Of a DNA stretch of 64,000 bases, positions 1 to 10,762 are shown piece by piece. The DNA is taken from contig JAGVKQ010000017.1 in assembly GCA_020050435.1 (NCBI GenBank), positions 1-64,000 of the forward strand. The letters run 5' to 3'. A program made the position numbers and the translations under genes. Under the pieces are notes generated by a model. That model was not told the origin of the DNA. It was given only the letters and a program-made list of their open reading frames with translations, and searched no databases. This DNA is from Candidatus Caenarcanales bacterium. Its GTDB lineage: Bacteria > Cyanobacteriota > Vampirovibrionia > 2-02-FULL-35-15. The first letter of the stretch is position 1. Each line of letters starts with the position of its first letter.

Positions 1-191
1 ACAATCAATGCATGATATTGACCAGGCTTAAATGCAGTAGTAAAAGCTTCTGGGGATTTTACTCTCTTTAAATTTATATTTCTACTTTCAGGATGTCTGC
101 GCCAATCATTGGGACTAAACTTAGACCTAGTATTTAGCCATAAAACTCTATGGACATTAGGCCACTCCCGAAGATTAACCTCTGTAGTCAT
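1..191 (-). CDS. Unknown protein, N-terminal 63 residues only
   Basis: An open frame starts at an ATG (191-189) and runs off the left edge of the window. It begins MTTEVNLREWPNVHRV and continues with a basic, Trp-containing stretch (WLNTRS, NDWRRHPESR). No stop occurs in 63 codons. The start follows a short AT-rich gap after the purA stop. No domain can be named from this fragment. It lies downstream of purA on the same strand, 62 bases away, so co-transcription is possible. Coding is inferred only from the open frame and a sensible start. Confidence 0.5.
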   Translation of the reverse strand, partial: MTTEVNLREWPNVHRVLWLNTRSKFSPNDWRRHPESRNINLKRVKSPEAFTTAFKPGQYHALI

Positions 192-253
192 TATTATACT
201 AATTATCTCACATTAGATGCCTAAACTCAATTTGTTTATTTTAAAGGCATTTC

Positions 254-1597
<1,344 letters not shown>

Positions 1598-1599
1598 TT

Positions 1600-1679
1600 A
1601 TGGAGTTTCAGACAAACTGAAACTTCCTTTTGCTATGCTTTCCGCTTGCTCGCATTTGCCGAGTAAATCGGACAAATGC
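1600..1679 (+). repeat. Two-hairpin intergenic element, copy A
   Basis: Hairpin 1 (1602-1627) pairs GTTTCAG with CTGAAAC around an ACAAA loop. Hairpin 2 (1652-1679) pairs GCATTTG with CAAATGC, then carries a one-base A bulge, then CCGA with TCGG around a GTAAA loop. The same layout recurs at five other places in the window with different but complementary arms. It sits just upstream of purA, in opposite orientation to that gene. Confidence 0.85.
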
Positions 1680-1781
1680 TTAAATCGTGAGTACATTATT
1701 TAGACCTGTTAAATCCAAACCTAGAAATCATAGCAAATTAGGGAGCAGAAGTCAGGGGAATTAATTTCTTAAACTTGTATA

Positions 1782-1910
1782 TTAGATTTTATCTTTACTT
1801 TCTTGGTCTACTTTATCAAAACCTTTAAGAAGGTTATCCACATATTTAGAAAGTAAAAAAAACATCAATAAATATACAGGTATAGCAATTAACTCAATAT
1901 CAACTTTCAT
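1782..1910 (-). CDS. Small membrane protein, 42 residues
   Basis: The frame begins MKVDIELIAIPVYLLMFFLL, has one membrane-spanning stretch (about residues 6-20), and ends in a charged tail (DKVDQESKDKI). Its ATG overlaps the 3' end of the upstream 75-residue membrane-protein gene by 11 bases. It is preceded by GGTAAGGAAAT, a good ribosome binding site. The overlap and shared strand suggest translational coupling. The family is not recognised. Evidence for coding is the site, the overlap and the coherent membrane topology. Confidence 0.6.
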   Translation of the reverse strand: MKVDIELIAIPVYLLMFFLLSKYVDNLLKGFDKVDQESKDKI

Positions 1911-2127
1911 ATTTCCTTACCTTTAAAACTTTATATCCTCTGATTATACACCACATACCAATTTTAGCTGTAATTATAGCTAGTAAAACATAAAGAATAA
2001 AAGCACCTACTCCACACTCTTTTACTAAGGCAATTGATTCATAAAAAATTCTTCCAGCTGGAGCTAGCATAGCAAATCCAGATATTTTTAAAACCTCAGA
2101 TCTATATTCAATATGTTTATCCATCAC
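1900..2127 (-). CDS. Small membrane protein, 75 residues
   Basis: The protein starts MMDKHIEYRSEVLKISG. It has a moderately hydrophobic stretch (about 15-35), then a clear membrane helix (about 41-62, GVGAFILYVLLAIITAKIGM), and a basic tail. No family is recognised. It overlaps the start of a second small membrane protein by 11 bases, so the two probably act or are made together. A perfect TGTAACCC-A-GGGTTACA inverted repeat lies 34 bases upstream of the start and is a candidate operator. Confidence 0.6.
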   Translation of the reverse strand: MMDKHIEYRSEVLKISGFAMLAPAGRIFYESIALVKECGVGAFILYVLLAIITAKIGMWCIIRGYKVLKVRKYES

Positions 2128-2160
2128 AATAAAAATACTATCAAAATAAATTTTGCAAAA

Positions 2161-2177
2161 TGTAACCCAGGGTTACA
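2161..2177. promoter_or_regulatory. Inverted repeat, candidate operator
   Basis: TGTAACCC-A-GGGTTACA is a perfect 17-base inverted repeat, 34 bases upstream of the small membrane-protein start at 2127. The same outer arms with the same 5-base centre (TGTAAC-N5-GTTACA) occur at 52090-52106, upstream of an ORF6N protein. TTTGCAAA precedes both sites. This suggests a shared binding site for a dimeric protein, though a short hairpin is also possible. Confidence 0.5.
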
Positions 2178-2300
2178 ACAAAGATAAAAAAATCCTTAAT
2201 TTTCAATTCTCAATTTTCAATTGTTCTCTCCCCATTTAACCAATTCTTAACTAAACCTCACTCTCAAGGTCAATTCTTTTCTTAACCCTACTTTGGTTTA

Positions 2301-2384
2301 TTTATGGAGCTTCAGACAAGCTGAAGCTTCCTTGTATCAATCCAAGAAGCTTGATCGGATTTGCCGAGTAAATCGGACAAATCC
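2301..2384 (+). repeat. Two-hairpin intergenic element, copy B
   Basis: Hairpin 1 (2306-2331) pairs AGCTTCAG with CTGAAGCT around ACAAG. Hairpin 2 (2357-2384) pairs GGATTTG with CAAATCC, has the bulged A, then CCGA/TCGG around GTAAA. TTTAT precedes hairpin 1, as in other copies. It lies about 146 bases upstream of the 2531 gene, in the same orientation. Confidence 0.88.
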
Positions 2385-2530
2385 TTCTATGACAAGGGCA
2401 TTTTTAAAATTTAACCAACCTTTAACGCAACTCTTTCTTTAACCTGCCTTTGTACAAAGTGAAGGTAGTAGTTATTACTAACTTTATTTATAAAAGATAA
2501 GTAAAAGTAATTTAAGGAAAAGAATATACA

Positions 2531-4306
2531 ATGTCGGCCGGAGCAACAATATTAAATCTGACTGCCAAATATACACCTAGTGCTATATCTGCAGCAAAAA
2601 GTATTTTAGCTAAATTTGCTCCTAACGCAGCATCTGCCATTGAAACTACTGCTGAAGTAATAAGTGCCACAGTAGCTGATGGTGGATACGCTAAATCTCT
2701 TTTAAATGCTAAAGAATTAATTGGTTCCACTGGAAATAGTTTTGGATCTCAACTTTTAGTATTAAGCAATGAACTGGGAGATAGCTATCCAGAACTAGCT
2801 TCAAAGCTTGATAAATATGCAAGCAAACTTATGATAGATAGAGGAATTCTTTCAGAAGATGAAATGAAATTTATTCATGATCAATTACTTCAAATTTCTA
2901 ATGGGGAAGAAGCTCATCAACAAAACACTACTGTTACAGCCAAAGACACTAAACAATCCCTAATAGAAGAAACGCTAAATGATAACATTCGAATTATTAC
3001 AACCTCTAAAGATGGTGCAAAAAAAGAAAAGGCTATAGAGACTCTGGCAAGACTTGTAAAAAATGGGGATTTAACTGAAGCTCAAATTGATGAAGCAATT
3101 TTATCAGTAGAAGTAAAAATACCTACAAATCACGAAACAGAAGTTCATACAAATGAATTCTCTACAACAGAAACCACTAATCATTTAGAAAGTGACTCTA
3201 CCACAGCCGTAGAAAGTGAAGTTATTAATAAAACAGACATTGCTGATATCCCATTTGATTTACTTGAAAAAGCATTTACCTCCATATTAGGAAATGATGC
3301 TGTGGGCTTAATAAAAGTATTACGTACTTCTGAAAATCTTGAGGCTTTAGGAAATAATTTTAATGCTGTTATGGAACATCAACCTAATTTTTTAGAGGAG
3401 TTATTTCCAATAATTAATGGTGAAAATGTTCCTAATAAGAATTTTTTAACTACTGCTGGAAATCTTTTTTATGTTGCTGGAAATCCTATGGAGCCAAATG
3501 ACGTAAACAATTTACACATGATTTACAACAGAAGATTTGCTAACCCTTCCGAAACAACTCCATCCCTTACTCCCGAAGCTCCTGGAGCTGATTCTCCTGA
3601 AACAGCAAGAACCGATCAACCTGAAAAGCCCTTAACACAAGCAGATTTACAAGCAGCATATAAAAAAGGACAAGAAGAAACTGCTAGAACTTCCAACAAC
3701 ACTACTGGAGAAATTAAATTAGATTCAGGCGATATTCATCATGATGTAGGTGTATTAGAGCGATCTGTACTTGAAATGCTTACTAAAGAGCTATCCAGAC
3801 CAGATACAATTTATGGTGCCCTTTATGATATGGCTCGCAAAGACGGTATGCCAGAATCCTCTGATAAAGCAGGAATACAAAAATATCTTCAGGAGCAGCT
3901 TTTTGGTAAGGAAAATAATGCACATGAATTTACCAATGCAGTAACTCAGTATCTTGGGTATTTAAAGGGAACTAGAACAGAAAAACCAAATATAGAAGCT
4001 TTAAATACCATGCAAAAGAGAGCATATCATGGTATGACATGGGGACTTTGGATAGCAAAATATATTCCCTCTGGTGTTCAAAGATTTTTAGGAAAAATGA
4101 AATTAATTACTCCTATAGCAAATGGTTTTCTTGGAAGGATTCCAGTAGTAGGACACTTCCTCGTATGGGGATTATCAATGTTTAATGAATATGGTGTTGG
4201 AACTCTTATGATGCATTCAGACAATGTTCAAAATATGACTAATGCCGCTGACAAATATAAACCTCAACCATCTACCACACAACCAGCAGCAAGTAATGCA
4301 GCTTAA
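2531..4306 (+). CDS. Large orphan protein, 591 residues
   Basis: No family is recognised. The N-terminus is Ala/Ser-rich without a charged signal peptide (MSAGATILNLTAKYTPSAIS). A helical, acidic region follows. Thr/Glu-rich linkers occupy roughly residues 190-230 and 340-400. The C-terminal ~90 residues are more hydrophobic (GMTWGLWIAKYIPSG, IPVVGHFLVWGLSMFNEYGVG) and could insert into or contact a membrane. The last residues are a Pro/Thr/Ala tail. It ends just before a strong ribosome binding site for a 22-codon frame. The unstructured start and lack of a Sec signal would fit non-Sec export or a cytosolic scaffold; neither is shown. Confidence 0.8.
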   Translation: MSAGATILNLTAKYTPSAISAAKSILAKFAPNAASAIETTAEVISATVADGGYAKSLLNAKELIGSTGNSFGSQLLVLSNELGDSYPELASKLDKYASKLMIDRGILSEDEMKFIHDQLLQISNGEEAHQQNTTVTAKDTKQSLIEETLNDNIRIITTSKDGAKKEKAIETLARLVKNGDLTEAQIDEAILSVEVKIPTNHETEVHTNEFSTTETTNHLESDSTTAVESEVINKTDIADIPFDLLEKAFTSILGNDAVGLIKVLRTSENLEALGNNFNAVMEHQPNFLEELFPIINGENVPNKNFLTTAGNLFYVAGNPMEPNDVNNLHMIYNRRFANPSETTPSLTPEAPGADSPETARTDQPEKPLTQADLQAAYKKGQEETARTSNNTTGEIKLDSGDIHHDVGVLERSVLEMLTKELSRPDTIYGALYDMARKDGMPESSDKAGIQKYLQEQLFGKENNAHEFTNAVTQYLGYLKGTRTEKPNIEALNTMQKRAYHGMTWGLWIAKYIPSGVQRFLGKMKLITPIANGFLGRIPVVGHFLVWGLSMFNEYGVGTLMMHSDNVQNMTNAADKYKPQPSTTQPAASNAA

Positions 4307-4321
4307 AAAGGAGAAGAAAAA

Positions 4322-4390
4322 ATGAGAGCACTTAAATTAATGATTCTAGACCTTATGAGAATTTATCCAGGAATGTTTATGTTTTTATAA
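4322..4390 (+). CDS. Possible 22-residue peptide
   Basis: An AAAAAGGAG site sits directly after the upstream stop and about six bases before this ATG. The frame reads MRALKLMILDLMRIYPGMFM, ends FL, and stops at a TAA whose last two bases are the first two of hairpin 1 of element copy C. It is short, amphipathic or hydrophobic, and Met-rich. The strong site argues for translation. The length leaves it uncertain whether this is a peptide gene or a leftover. Confidence 0.4.
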   Translation: MRALKLMILDLMRIYPGMFMFL

Positions 4391-4466
4391 GCTCAAGACA
4401 AGCTTGAGCTTACAGTGATCAATCTCATTTGTCGGATCGGATTCGCCGAGTAAATCGGACGAATCC
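4389..4466 (+). repeat. Two-hairpin intergenic element, copy C
   Basis: Hairpin 1 (4389-4411) pairs AAGCTCAAG with CTTGAGCTT around ACAAG. Hairpin 2 (4439-4466) pairs GGATTCG with CGAATCC, then the bulged A, then CCGA/TCGG around GTAAA. It lies between convergent genes, so here it could also work as a transcription stop. Confidence 0.88.
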
Positions 4467-4497
4467 TTTCTTTGCCAATGCATTATGCACAACATCT

Positions 4498-5877
4498 CTA
4501 CTCCCCTGGCACTGTCATATTTTTAATTCTTATAGAAGGTCCACCTACACCTACAGGCAAACCACTTTGACCACATTTTCCACAACCACCAGATTCATCC
4601 CAGTACATATCATTTCCTATAGCTTCTATATCTGACAATGTTTGAAAAACATTTCCCGAAAGGTTTACATCTTTTACAGGCTCAGCCAATTTTCCATCTC
4701 TAATCATTCTGGATTCACCACTAGCAAATGTAAACATCTCTCCATTAGTCTGTCCACCTAACCAATTTCCTGCCCATATACCAAGTTTTACATCTGAGAT
4801 CAAATCATTTACTGTACTCTTACCTAGTTCAATCCATGTATTTGTCATTCTTACAATAGGTGGAAATCTATAATCCAAACATCTAGCATTTCCTGTCGGG
4901 GTTTCATTCATTTTTCCAGCTGTTTCTCTGCTGTGCAATCTTCCTACAAGTATTCCTTCTTTTATAAGATAAGTGTTTTGTGCTGGTGTCCCTTCATCAT
5001 CAAAAGAAAAAGATCCTCTGTGATCAGGCACATGTGCACCATCTAAAATATTTAAAAATGGCTCACCAAACTTTTTTCCAAACTTCATAAATTCTTGCAT
5101 CTTTGGATTTTCAAAAATAAAATCACCTTCAGATAGATGCCCAAAAGCTTCATGAACAAAGAGCCCTGTAAGAATAGGGTCTATCACTACTGTATAATTT
5201 CCTGACTTAGGTGGTTTTAATGTTAATTGATGTACTGATCTTTTTCCAGTATCTAAGATTCTTTGATCAAGATTTTCCATCTCTTCAAAGCCTTTTCTAG
5301 AACCAAGAGTTTCAGATGCTACCTGGACTGAGCTGCCTTCTTTAGCTGTAGCAGAAAATCTTGCTTCCATATCTACCCAGCCATGTTCTAAATATGCCCC
5401 TTCAGAATTTAAAAAAGTTACTTTTTGTGTCTTTTCAAAATAGCGACTAGTTGTAGTGGTCACTTTATCTGAAGTGGAGAGAAGAAGCGAATTATAGTGC
5501 TTAAATAAATCCACCTTATAATCCAGAGTTAAAGTTCTAGGGTCTTTTCCTGCTAGCAGAATAGAACATTTTTTTTCTATGGGATTGACTAGTGACAATT
5601 TTGATTTTTCATTTATTGCAGCACCTAAAAATCTAGATTGATTAATAGCCTCTTCAATATATTTTTCCAAAGAAGTCAAATCGTTAAAAGAACAAAAGCC
5701 CCATGCCCCTTTATACAAACTTCTAACATAGCCGCCATGAGATTGCGATTCACTTAAATTATCCAGAGACTTACCAAGATACCTAATATTTGTAGTTTCA
5801 TTTTCTTCAAATCTAATTTCAAGGTAATCAACCTGTTTTTTATACTTTTCTAACAGGCCATTTAGTTTGTCGCGCAT
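4498..5877 (-). CDS. tldD: TldD/PmbA-family metallopeptidase (TldD-like)
   Basis: TldD, with its partner TldE/PmbA, forms a zinc protease that trims modified or unstructured peptides. The zinc motif HEAFGH is at residues 242-247. LSEGDF follows it, and the C-terminal half holds the usual SFDDEGTPA, GNARC and NLSGN-like blocks. The length of 459 residues fits the family. The start is an ATG with AAGGAG seven bases upstream. No TldE/PmbA partner is adjacent; if the two-subunit model holds, it is encoded elsewhere. The final residues include a GGCGKCGQSGLPVGVGGP stretch typical of TldD ends. Confidence 0.93.
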   Translation of the reverse strand: MRDKLNGLLEKYKKQVDYLEIRFEENETTNIRYLGKSLDNLSESQSHGGYVRSLYKGAWGFCSFNDLTSLEKYIEEAINQSRFLGAAINEKSKLSLVNPIEKKCSILLAGKDPRTLTLDYKVDLFKHYNSLLLSTSDKVTTTTSRYFEKTQKVTFLNSEGAYLEHGWVDMEARFSATAKEGSSVQVASETLGSRKGFEEMENLDQRILDTGKRSVHQLTLKPPKSGNYTVVIDPILTGLFVHEAFGHLSEGDFIFENPKMQEFMKFGKKFGEPFLNILDGAHVPDHRGSFSFDDEGTPAQNTYLIKEGILVGRLHSRETAGKMNETPTGNARCLDYRFPPIVRMTNTWIELGKSTVNDLISDVKLGIWAGNWLGGQTNGEMFTFASGESRMIRDGKLAEPVKDVNLSGNVFQTLSDIEAIGNDMYWDESGGCGKCGQSGLPVGVGGPSIRIKNMTVPGE

Positions 5878-6132
5878 TTAAATCTCCTTAATAGAATTGT
5901 ATCAATCATTCATTCAAGCAACAGATCATCAAAGATAATGTTCCCCTTAGGTAAATTTTCTTTAAACATTGTAAATTTTAAAGATTTTTCAAGTAAATGA
6001 TTGGTATTTCAACCAATTAACGTAGAGCATAGGTTTATTAGAATCAGAGCTGGGAATGAAATAATTATGAATGGGGTTTTGAGAGCTTAACCAATTCATA
6101 AATTATTTGTTTTAGCCTTTTACGTAATCAAT

Positions 6133-8802
6133 ATGAGACCAGAAGAAAAACAATTTAAAATCAACAAACAAGAAGAAGATGAATTAAAATCAACTCTTAT
6201 AAATAAACTTCTTGAATTGCAAGGAAGTTCTTTAAATGCTAAAGAACAAATTGTTACTTTGGTTAATTTTGTTCAATCAATTCTTGAAATTGACACGATT
6301 GCTGTTTATGCTAACTTTGCAAGTGAACAATTAAATCTAATAAATTCAAAATCTGGCGCCAAACAACATGCAATGCTTGGATATATGCTTGAAAGCATTT
6401 CAGAACAAGTAGATTTCAAAGAACAAAGATATTTTAATAGTTTAATTCCATTGTCAGAGTTGAATATCAAAAAAGAACTCTCACCAGCAGATCAACATAC
6501 TTACCTTTATCCTATAGTTTCTCCTCATGCAAAACAAATTTACGGCATTGTTCTAATTACAAATCCAAAGGGATTAAACACTCCAGAAAGAAATAAGATT
6601 TTTCTTTTTTTATTAAACTATATGACAAAAATCATAGAAGAATCTGATCTTACTTCACAGGTACATGAAAAAGATCACAGATTAAAACTTTTATCTAAAC
6701 TTTCAAATTCATTGAAGGGTATTCTAAAGGCAGAAAAAGCAGTTGAAATTGTTATTAAAGAAATTTACAACTTCTTAAAAATAGAAGATATTTATTTCAT
6801 ACGATGGATTCCTCAGGAAAAAAGACTTGAAGTAAACCAAGAAATAACAGCAGATAAAAAACACTCCCTAAAAGGATTTTCACACATAGCCAGCAATAAA
6901 AATCCTCTCATAAAACTTTTATATAAAAATCAATTATTAACATATAAGAACAAAAATATAAGAAGACTTAGCAAAGTCTTTCTAGGAAAAGAAACACCTT
7001 CAATCTTTTTTTTAATTCCAGTTTTAATCAGAAGTGAACTTCTTGGAATTATTGCTTGTTCCAGTACTTCTCCCTTCACGGAAGCCAGCAGTGAAGACTA
7101 CAGAATCACTCAGGATATAGCAGGACAATTAGCTGTTATTTTAAACCAAGCAAACTTATATGAAGAAAGCTTATCCACAGCTCAAAGAGAATTTTTATTA
7201 AACTCCATTACCACAATGATAAGAGACACCCTTGAAGTAGATGGTGTTCTAGAAAAAACTGCAAGAGAAGTCGGTCAAGTTTTCGGAGTGAATGCCTGTG
7301 GTGCTTTTATACATAAAGATATTGAAGATAGTAAATTTTCACAAAGAGCAATTTGGGCAACATCTGATGAATTTAAAAATAAACTTATGCGACTTCCTCT
7401 GGACTCCAATGATGAAACAGGACCAGAATCTCAACTACTACCGGATCCTATCACTCAAAGCGTTGCAATCTCAATGACAAGTTCTCATAATTTTGGTAAA
7501 GCACAAACTATTATTGATGAAATAAATTGTAAGTCTTACCTTGCCTGTTCATTGAATAAGGGAAATAAAACTATAGGTGTTTTAGTACTTGCTCATTTTG
7601 AACAACATAGAATTTGGACCAATTCTGAAATCCAGCTCTTAGAAGCGATTACAGATCAGGTAGAAATGGCTCTTTCTCAAGCCGAGCTTTACCAGCACGT
7701 TCAACAAACAGAAAGACAAATGAATTTGCTCCACCAAGTAAGCTCAGCCATTAGAGATACTTTAAATATTTCTACAGTTATGGCAAGAACTGCTCATGAC
7801 CTTGGCGAAATTTTATCTTCTAGCAGATGCTTTATAAGAAGACTTAGAAGTGCCGATCCTTTAATAGTGTCAGCCACTGAACAAGAGTATTTAAATAAAG
7901 ACCAAGACATAGATAAAGCTGCAGACTTAATTCTTGAATTTGAAAAAGAATGGCTTGAGTCTATAAATAAGTTACCTGAAGTAGAAAGAGCAAATGCAAT
8001 TCTCAACATCACAGATATTGAAGAAAAATATAAAGATGTTTCCGGACCAATGAAATCTATTTTAGAAGCTATTAAAATTAAAAGTTTTTTAGGTGTTCCA
8101 CTTGTAGCAGCAGGTCAAGTCATAGGCTCACTTTGTATTCATCAATGTGAAAGAAAAAGAAGATTTACAAAGAGTGAGGTTGAATTTGCAAAGAGAGTAG
8201 CATCTGAAGCATCAGTTGCTGTATTGAATGCTGATTTATTTGCCAGAGTAGAACATCAAGCTCAAAGAGACAGCCTGACAGAGCTTTACAATCATGCTTA
8301 CTTTCAGACAGCACTTCATCATGAAGCAGAACGTGCAAAAAGAACTGGCTCTGATCTTTCAGTAATTATGATTGATTTAGATTATTTAAAACAAATTAAT
8401 GATAAGTTTGGTCACAAAGGAGGAGATGAAGCAATTACTCTTGTCTCTGGAAAACTTCTACAGTGTTTACGACAAATGGATGTTGTAGCCAGATATGGTG
8501 GTGATGAGTTTGCTATTTTACTTCCTGAAACCAACCTTGAAATTGCTGAAACTATAGCTAAAAGAATATTAGAAACATTAAATAAATCTATTCATTCACA
8601 ATGGGGTCCACTGAGTGCCAGTGTAGGAGTTTCGGGAACTCCACATGAAGAAAGAAATAAAGATGCACTTTTAAAAGCCGCTGATGATGTAATGTATGTC
8701 TCTAAACGTGAGGGTAGAAATCGCGTAACATCATCTACAAAACTTGATGAGTTAGGACCAATTGAGAAGAAGCCTATTAGCAGGGGCGAAGCACAGCAAT
8801 AA
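6133..8802 (+). CDS. Multi-GAF diguanylate cyclase
   Basis: A soluble sensor that should make cyclic di-GMP from two GTP. About four GAF-like domains (roughly residues 20-165, 180-340, 350-520 and 530-720) precede a GGDEF domain (about 727-875). The active-site loop GGDEF is intact at 789-793. The RxxD product-inhibition site (RQMD, 780-783) sits five residues before it, so both catalysis and feedback are likely. No membrane segment or EAL domain is visible. The start has no obvious ribosome binding site. The ligand of the GAF domains cannot be read from sequence. Confidence 0.92.
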   Translation: MRPEEKQFKINKQEEDELKSTLINKLLELQGSSLNAKEQIVTLVNFVQSILEIDTIAVYANFASEQLNLINSKSGAKQHAMLGYMLESISEQVDFKEQRYFNSLIPLSELNIKKELSPADQHTYLYPIVSPHAKQIYGIVLITNPKGLNTPERNKIFLFLLNYMTKIIEESDLTSQVHEKDHRLKLLSKLSNSLKGILKAEKAVEIVIKEIYNFLKIEDIYFIRWIPQEKRLEVNQEITADKKHSLKGFSHIASNKNPLIKLLYKNQLLTYKNKNIRRLSKVFLGKETPSIFFLIPVLIRSELLGIIACSSTSPFTEASSEDYRITQDIAGQLAVILNQANLYEESLSTAQREFLLNSITTMIRDTLEVDGVLEKTAREVGQVFGVNACGAFIHKDIEDSKFSQRAIWATSDEFKNKLMRLPLDSNDETGPESQLLPDPITQSVAISMTSSHNFGKAQTIIDEINCKSYLACSLNKGNKTIGVLVLAHFEQHRIWTNSEIQLLEAITDQVEMALSQAELYQHVQQTERQMNLLHQVSSAIRDTLNISTVMARTAHDLGEILSSSRCFIRRLRSADPLIVSATEQEYLNKDQDIDKAADLILEFEKEWLESINKLPEVERANAILNITDIEEKYKDVSGPMKSILEAIKIKSFLGVPLVAAGQVIGSLCIHQCERKRRFTKSEVEFAKRVASEASVAVLNADLFARVEHQAQRDSLTELYNHAYFQTALHHEAERAKRTGSDLSVIMIDLDYLKQINDKFGHKGGDEAITLVSGKLLQCLRQMDVVARYGGDEFAILLPETNLEIAETIAKRILETLNKSIHSQWGPLSASVGVSGTPHEERNKDALLKAADDVMYVSKREGRNRVTSSTKLDELGPIEKKPISRGEAQQ

Positions 8803-8927
8803 GAACGTGTGGGAGTATCGGCATAGGCAATAAATACTACTAAAAGATAAAATGTTTTTAATCTTATTGAAGGTTAAGAAAGTTAATTGCTATAAGATTA
8901 GAGATACTATTTTTTAGAGTCTTAACA

Positions 8928-10715
8928 ATGAAAAATGCAGGCATACAGTTTTTATTAAAAGCTTATCCGAATAATATTTCGCATTCCGACTTTAGATATC
9001 GTCAGGAAAGAAGAAAATTAAGCGGAGAAAAATCTCCTTCTGGCAGAGCAGAAGAAGTAGAGGATTATTTAAATATTCTTCAAAGGACTCATAATTCTCA
9101 TAATGAAAAGCCATGGGTGGTAAAAAATGTAAGGAGATACTATCATGAAGTGCATGTTATTAAAGAGCTACCAAGTAGTTATATAGAAACACAAAGAAGA
9201 TTAGCAGCCGAACAAGGACATGGAAATTTAGAAATTACCAATGAACTAAAAGGTAGACTTAAAGAAACCGTTACTTCCGATCAAAAAGCAAGTTTAAATT
9301 TATGGCTAGATTACCTAACGTCACCTGATACTAGTCATTATCCTATGTGGGTTAAGTACTGGGTATTTAACAGTATGGTTAAACTATCTGCTTTTGACAT
9401 TGAAAAGCAAATTTTTGGGGATAGAAGTAAAAATACGGTTACACCTTTTCCAGAACTAAATAGAGAAGCACTGGCCTGTGTAATAGATACTGTTATTAAA
9501 CTAGTAGAAGAAAATGATTTAAGTAAAGATGTTAGACTTATAAGTTTTAAGAAACTCTATGCAAATGAAATTAGTAAAATCACAGTAATTAAAGAAAGTG
9601 ATTTAGAAAATACTAAAGGGGAATGGATAAAATATCCCCAGGGTTCTGATCACATGAAGCTAGTAAAAGCTCTTCAGGGGAAAAATACAGGTTGGTGTAC
9701 TGCAGCAGAATCTACTGCACAAACACATCTTCAAGGTGGAGATTTTTATGTTTACTATTCATATAATTCTTCAGGAGAGCCTGCATTTCCAAGAGCAGCC
9801 ATTCGAATGGAAAATGAAGATCTAGTTGAGGTAAGAGGAATAGGAATAGGGCAAAATTTAGATCCATATATAAGTGATGTAGTAAATGAAAAATTAAAAG
9901 AGTTTCCAGATGGAGAAAGATATAAGAAAAAATCAGCAGATATGAAAAGACTAACTCAGTTAGTTGAAAAAACAAAAGAAGGTAATGATTTAAATATAGA
10001 AGAGCTTAAGTTTTTATATGAAATCGATTCAAAGATAAAAGGTTTCGGCTATGAAAAAGATCCTAGAATTGAAGAAATTATAGAGAAAAGAGATAAAAAA
10101 GAAGATTTAGCAAAAATTTTAAAATGCCCAAAAGAACAAATAGCTATAAATGAAGAGGAAATAAATGACAATACTATTGTGGCTTACAATACTATTTTGG
10201 CTTTAAATTATCCGCTTAAATCATTACCAGAAGGGCTAACACATATCAGTGGAGATTTAATTCTTATTCAGAGTAGGCTTACATCACTACCAAAGGGACT
10301 AACCTATGTTGGTGGAGACCTGACTCTTATGAGTAGTCAGATTACATCTCTGCCAGAGGGACTAATACATATTGGTGGGGATTTTGAGCTTTGTCATAGT
10401 CAGATTACATCTCTGCCAGGGGGACTAACCTATATTGGTGGGAATTTTGATCTTAGACATAAAAGTAATAAGATTACATCTCTACCAGAAGGACTTACCT
10501 ATGTTGGTGGGAATTTAGATCTTAGAACTAGTCAGATTACATCTCTACCAGAAGGACTTACCTATGTTGGTGGGAATTTAGATCTTGGAAATATTACATC
10601 ATTACCAGAGAGACTAACACATGTTGGTGGGAATTTATATCTTAGTAAGAGTCTAATTACGTCACTTCCGAAAAATATAAATCAAATAGTAAGAGGAAAG
10701 GTAATTTACATTTAA
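8928..10715 (+). CDS. LRR-like repeat protein with a conserved GWCTA-type central domain
   Basis: The 595-residue protein has three parts. The N-terminal ~220 residues are basic and helical. The central domain (about 220-345) contains NTGWCTAAES, GDFYVYYS and EVRGIGIGQNLD. I recall similar blocks in uncharacterised proteins of poorly cultured bacteria, but I cannot assign an activity. The C-terminal part carries seven near-identical 19-23-residue repeats with the core SLPEGLTYVGGNLDL, a short leucine-rich-repeat pattern likely forming a solenoid for binding. No signal peptide is visible. The repeats are also strong at DNA level, so unit number may change by recombination. Confidence 0.75.
   Translation: MKNAGIQFLLKAYPNNISHSDFRYRQERRKLSGEKSPSGRAEEVEDYLNILQRTHNSHNEKPWVVKNVRRYYHEVHVIKELPSSYIETQRRLAAEQGHGNLEITNELKGRLKETVTSDQKASLNLWLDYLTSPDTSHYPMWVKYWVFNSMVKLSAFDIEKQIFGDRSKNTVTPFPELNREALACVIDTVIKLVEENDLSKDVRLISFKKLYANEISKITVIKESDLENTKGEWIKYPQGSDHMKLVKALQGKNTGWCTAAESTAQTHLQGGDFYVYYSYNSSGEPAFPRAAIRMENEDLVEVRGIGIGQNLDPYISDVVNEKLKEFPDGERYKKKSADMKRLTQLVEKTKEGNDLNIEELKFLYEIDSKIKGFGYEKDPRIEEIIEKRDKKEDLAKILKCPKEQIAINEEEINDNTIVAYNTILALNYPLKSLPEGLTHISGDLILIQSRLTSLPKGLTYVGGDLTLMSSQITSLPEGLIHIGGDFELCHSQITSLPGGLTYIGGNFDLRHKSNKITSLPEGLTYVGGNLDLRTSQITSLPEGLTYVGGNLDLGNITSLPERLTHVGGNLYLSKSLITSLPKNINQIVRGKVIYI
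10221..10685 (+). repeat. Tandem 63-bp coding repeats
   Basis: Seven units in a row have lengths 63, 63, 63, 69, 63, 57 and 63 bases, followed by a partial unit from 10662. Each encodes a copy of SLPEGLTYVGGNLDL plus a variable turn. The 69- and 57-base units differ by whole codons, so the frame is kept. The last units are most alike, which suggests recent duplication. Confidence 0.9.
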
Positions 10716-10762
10716 GCTATAGAAAAGTCTAATATTAGGCACGTAGGCACATATTTTATTGC

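Larger units (their letters stand above)
2128..2530. other. Gene-free stretch between divergent genes
   Basis: These 403 bases separate a minus-strand small-gene pair from a plus-strand orphan. They hold the TGTAAC-type inverted repeat (2161-2177), short CAATTTTCAATT tandem repeats near 2200-2221, the two-hairpin element copy B (2301-2384), and several TTTAAC motifs. One of these, ACCAACCTTTAAC (2414-2426), recurs upstream of the gene at 53166. No additional open frame with a convincing start was seen. Confidence 0.6.

Noticed and set aside
4498-5877. tldD gene read as PmbA/TldE
   Set aside because: The HExxxH zinc motif (HEAFGH) is present; TldE/PmbA lacks it.
10221-10685. Regular repeats considered as a CRISPR array
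   Set aside because: The repeats are codon-aligned, in frame with the LRR-like protein, have no unique spacers and no cas genes nearby.
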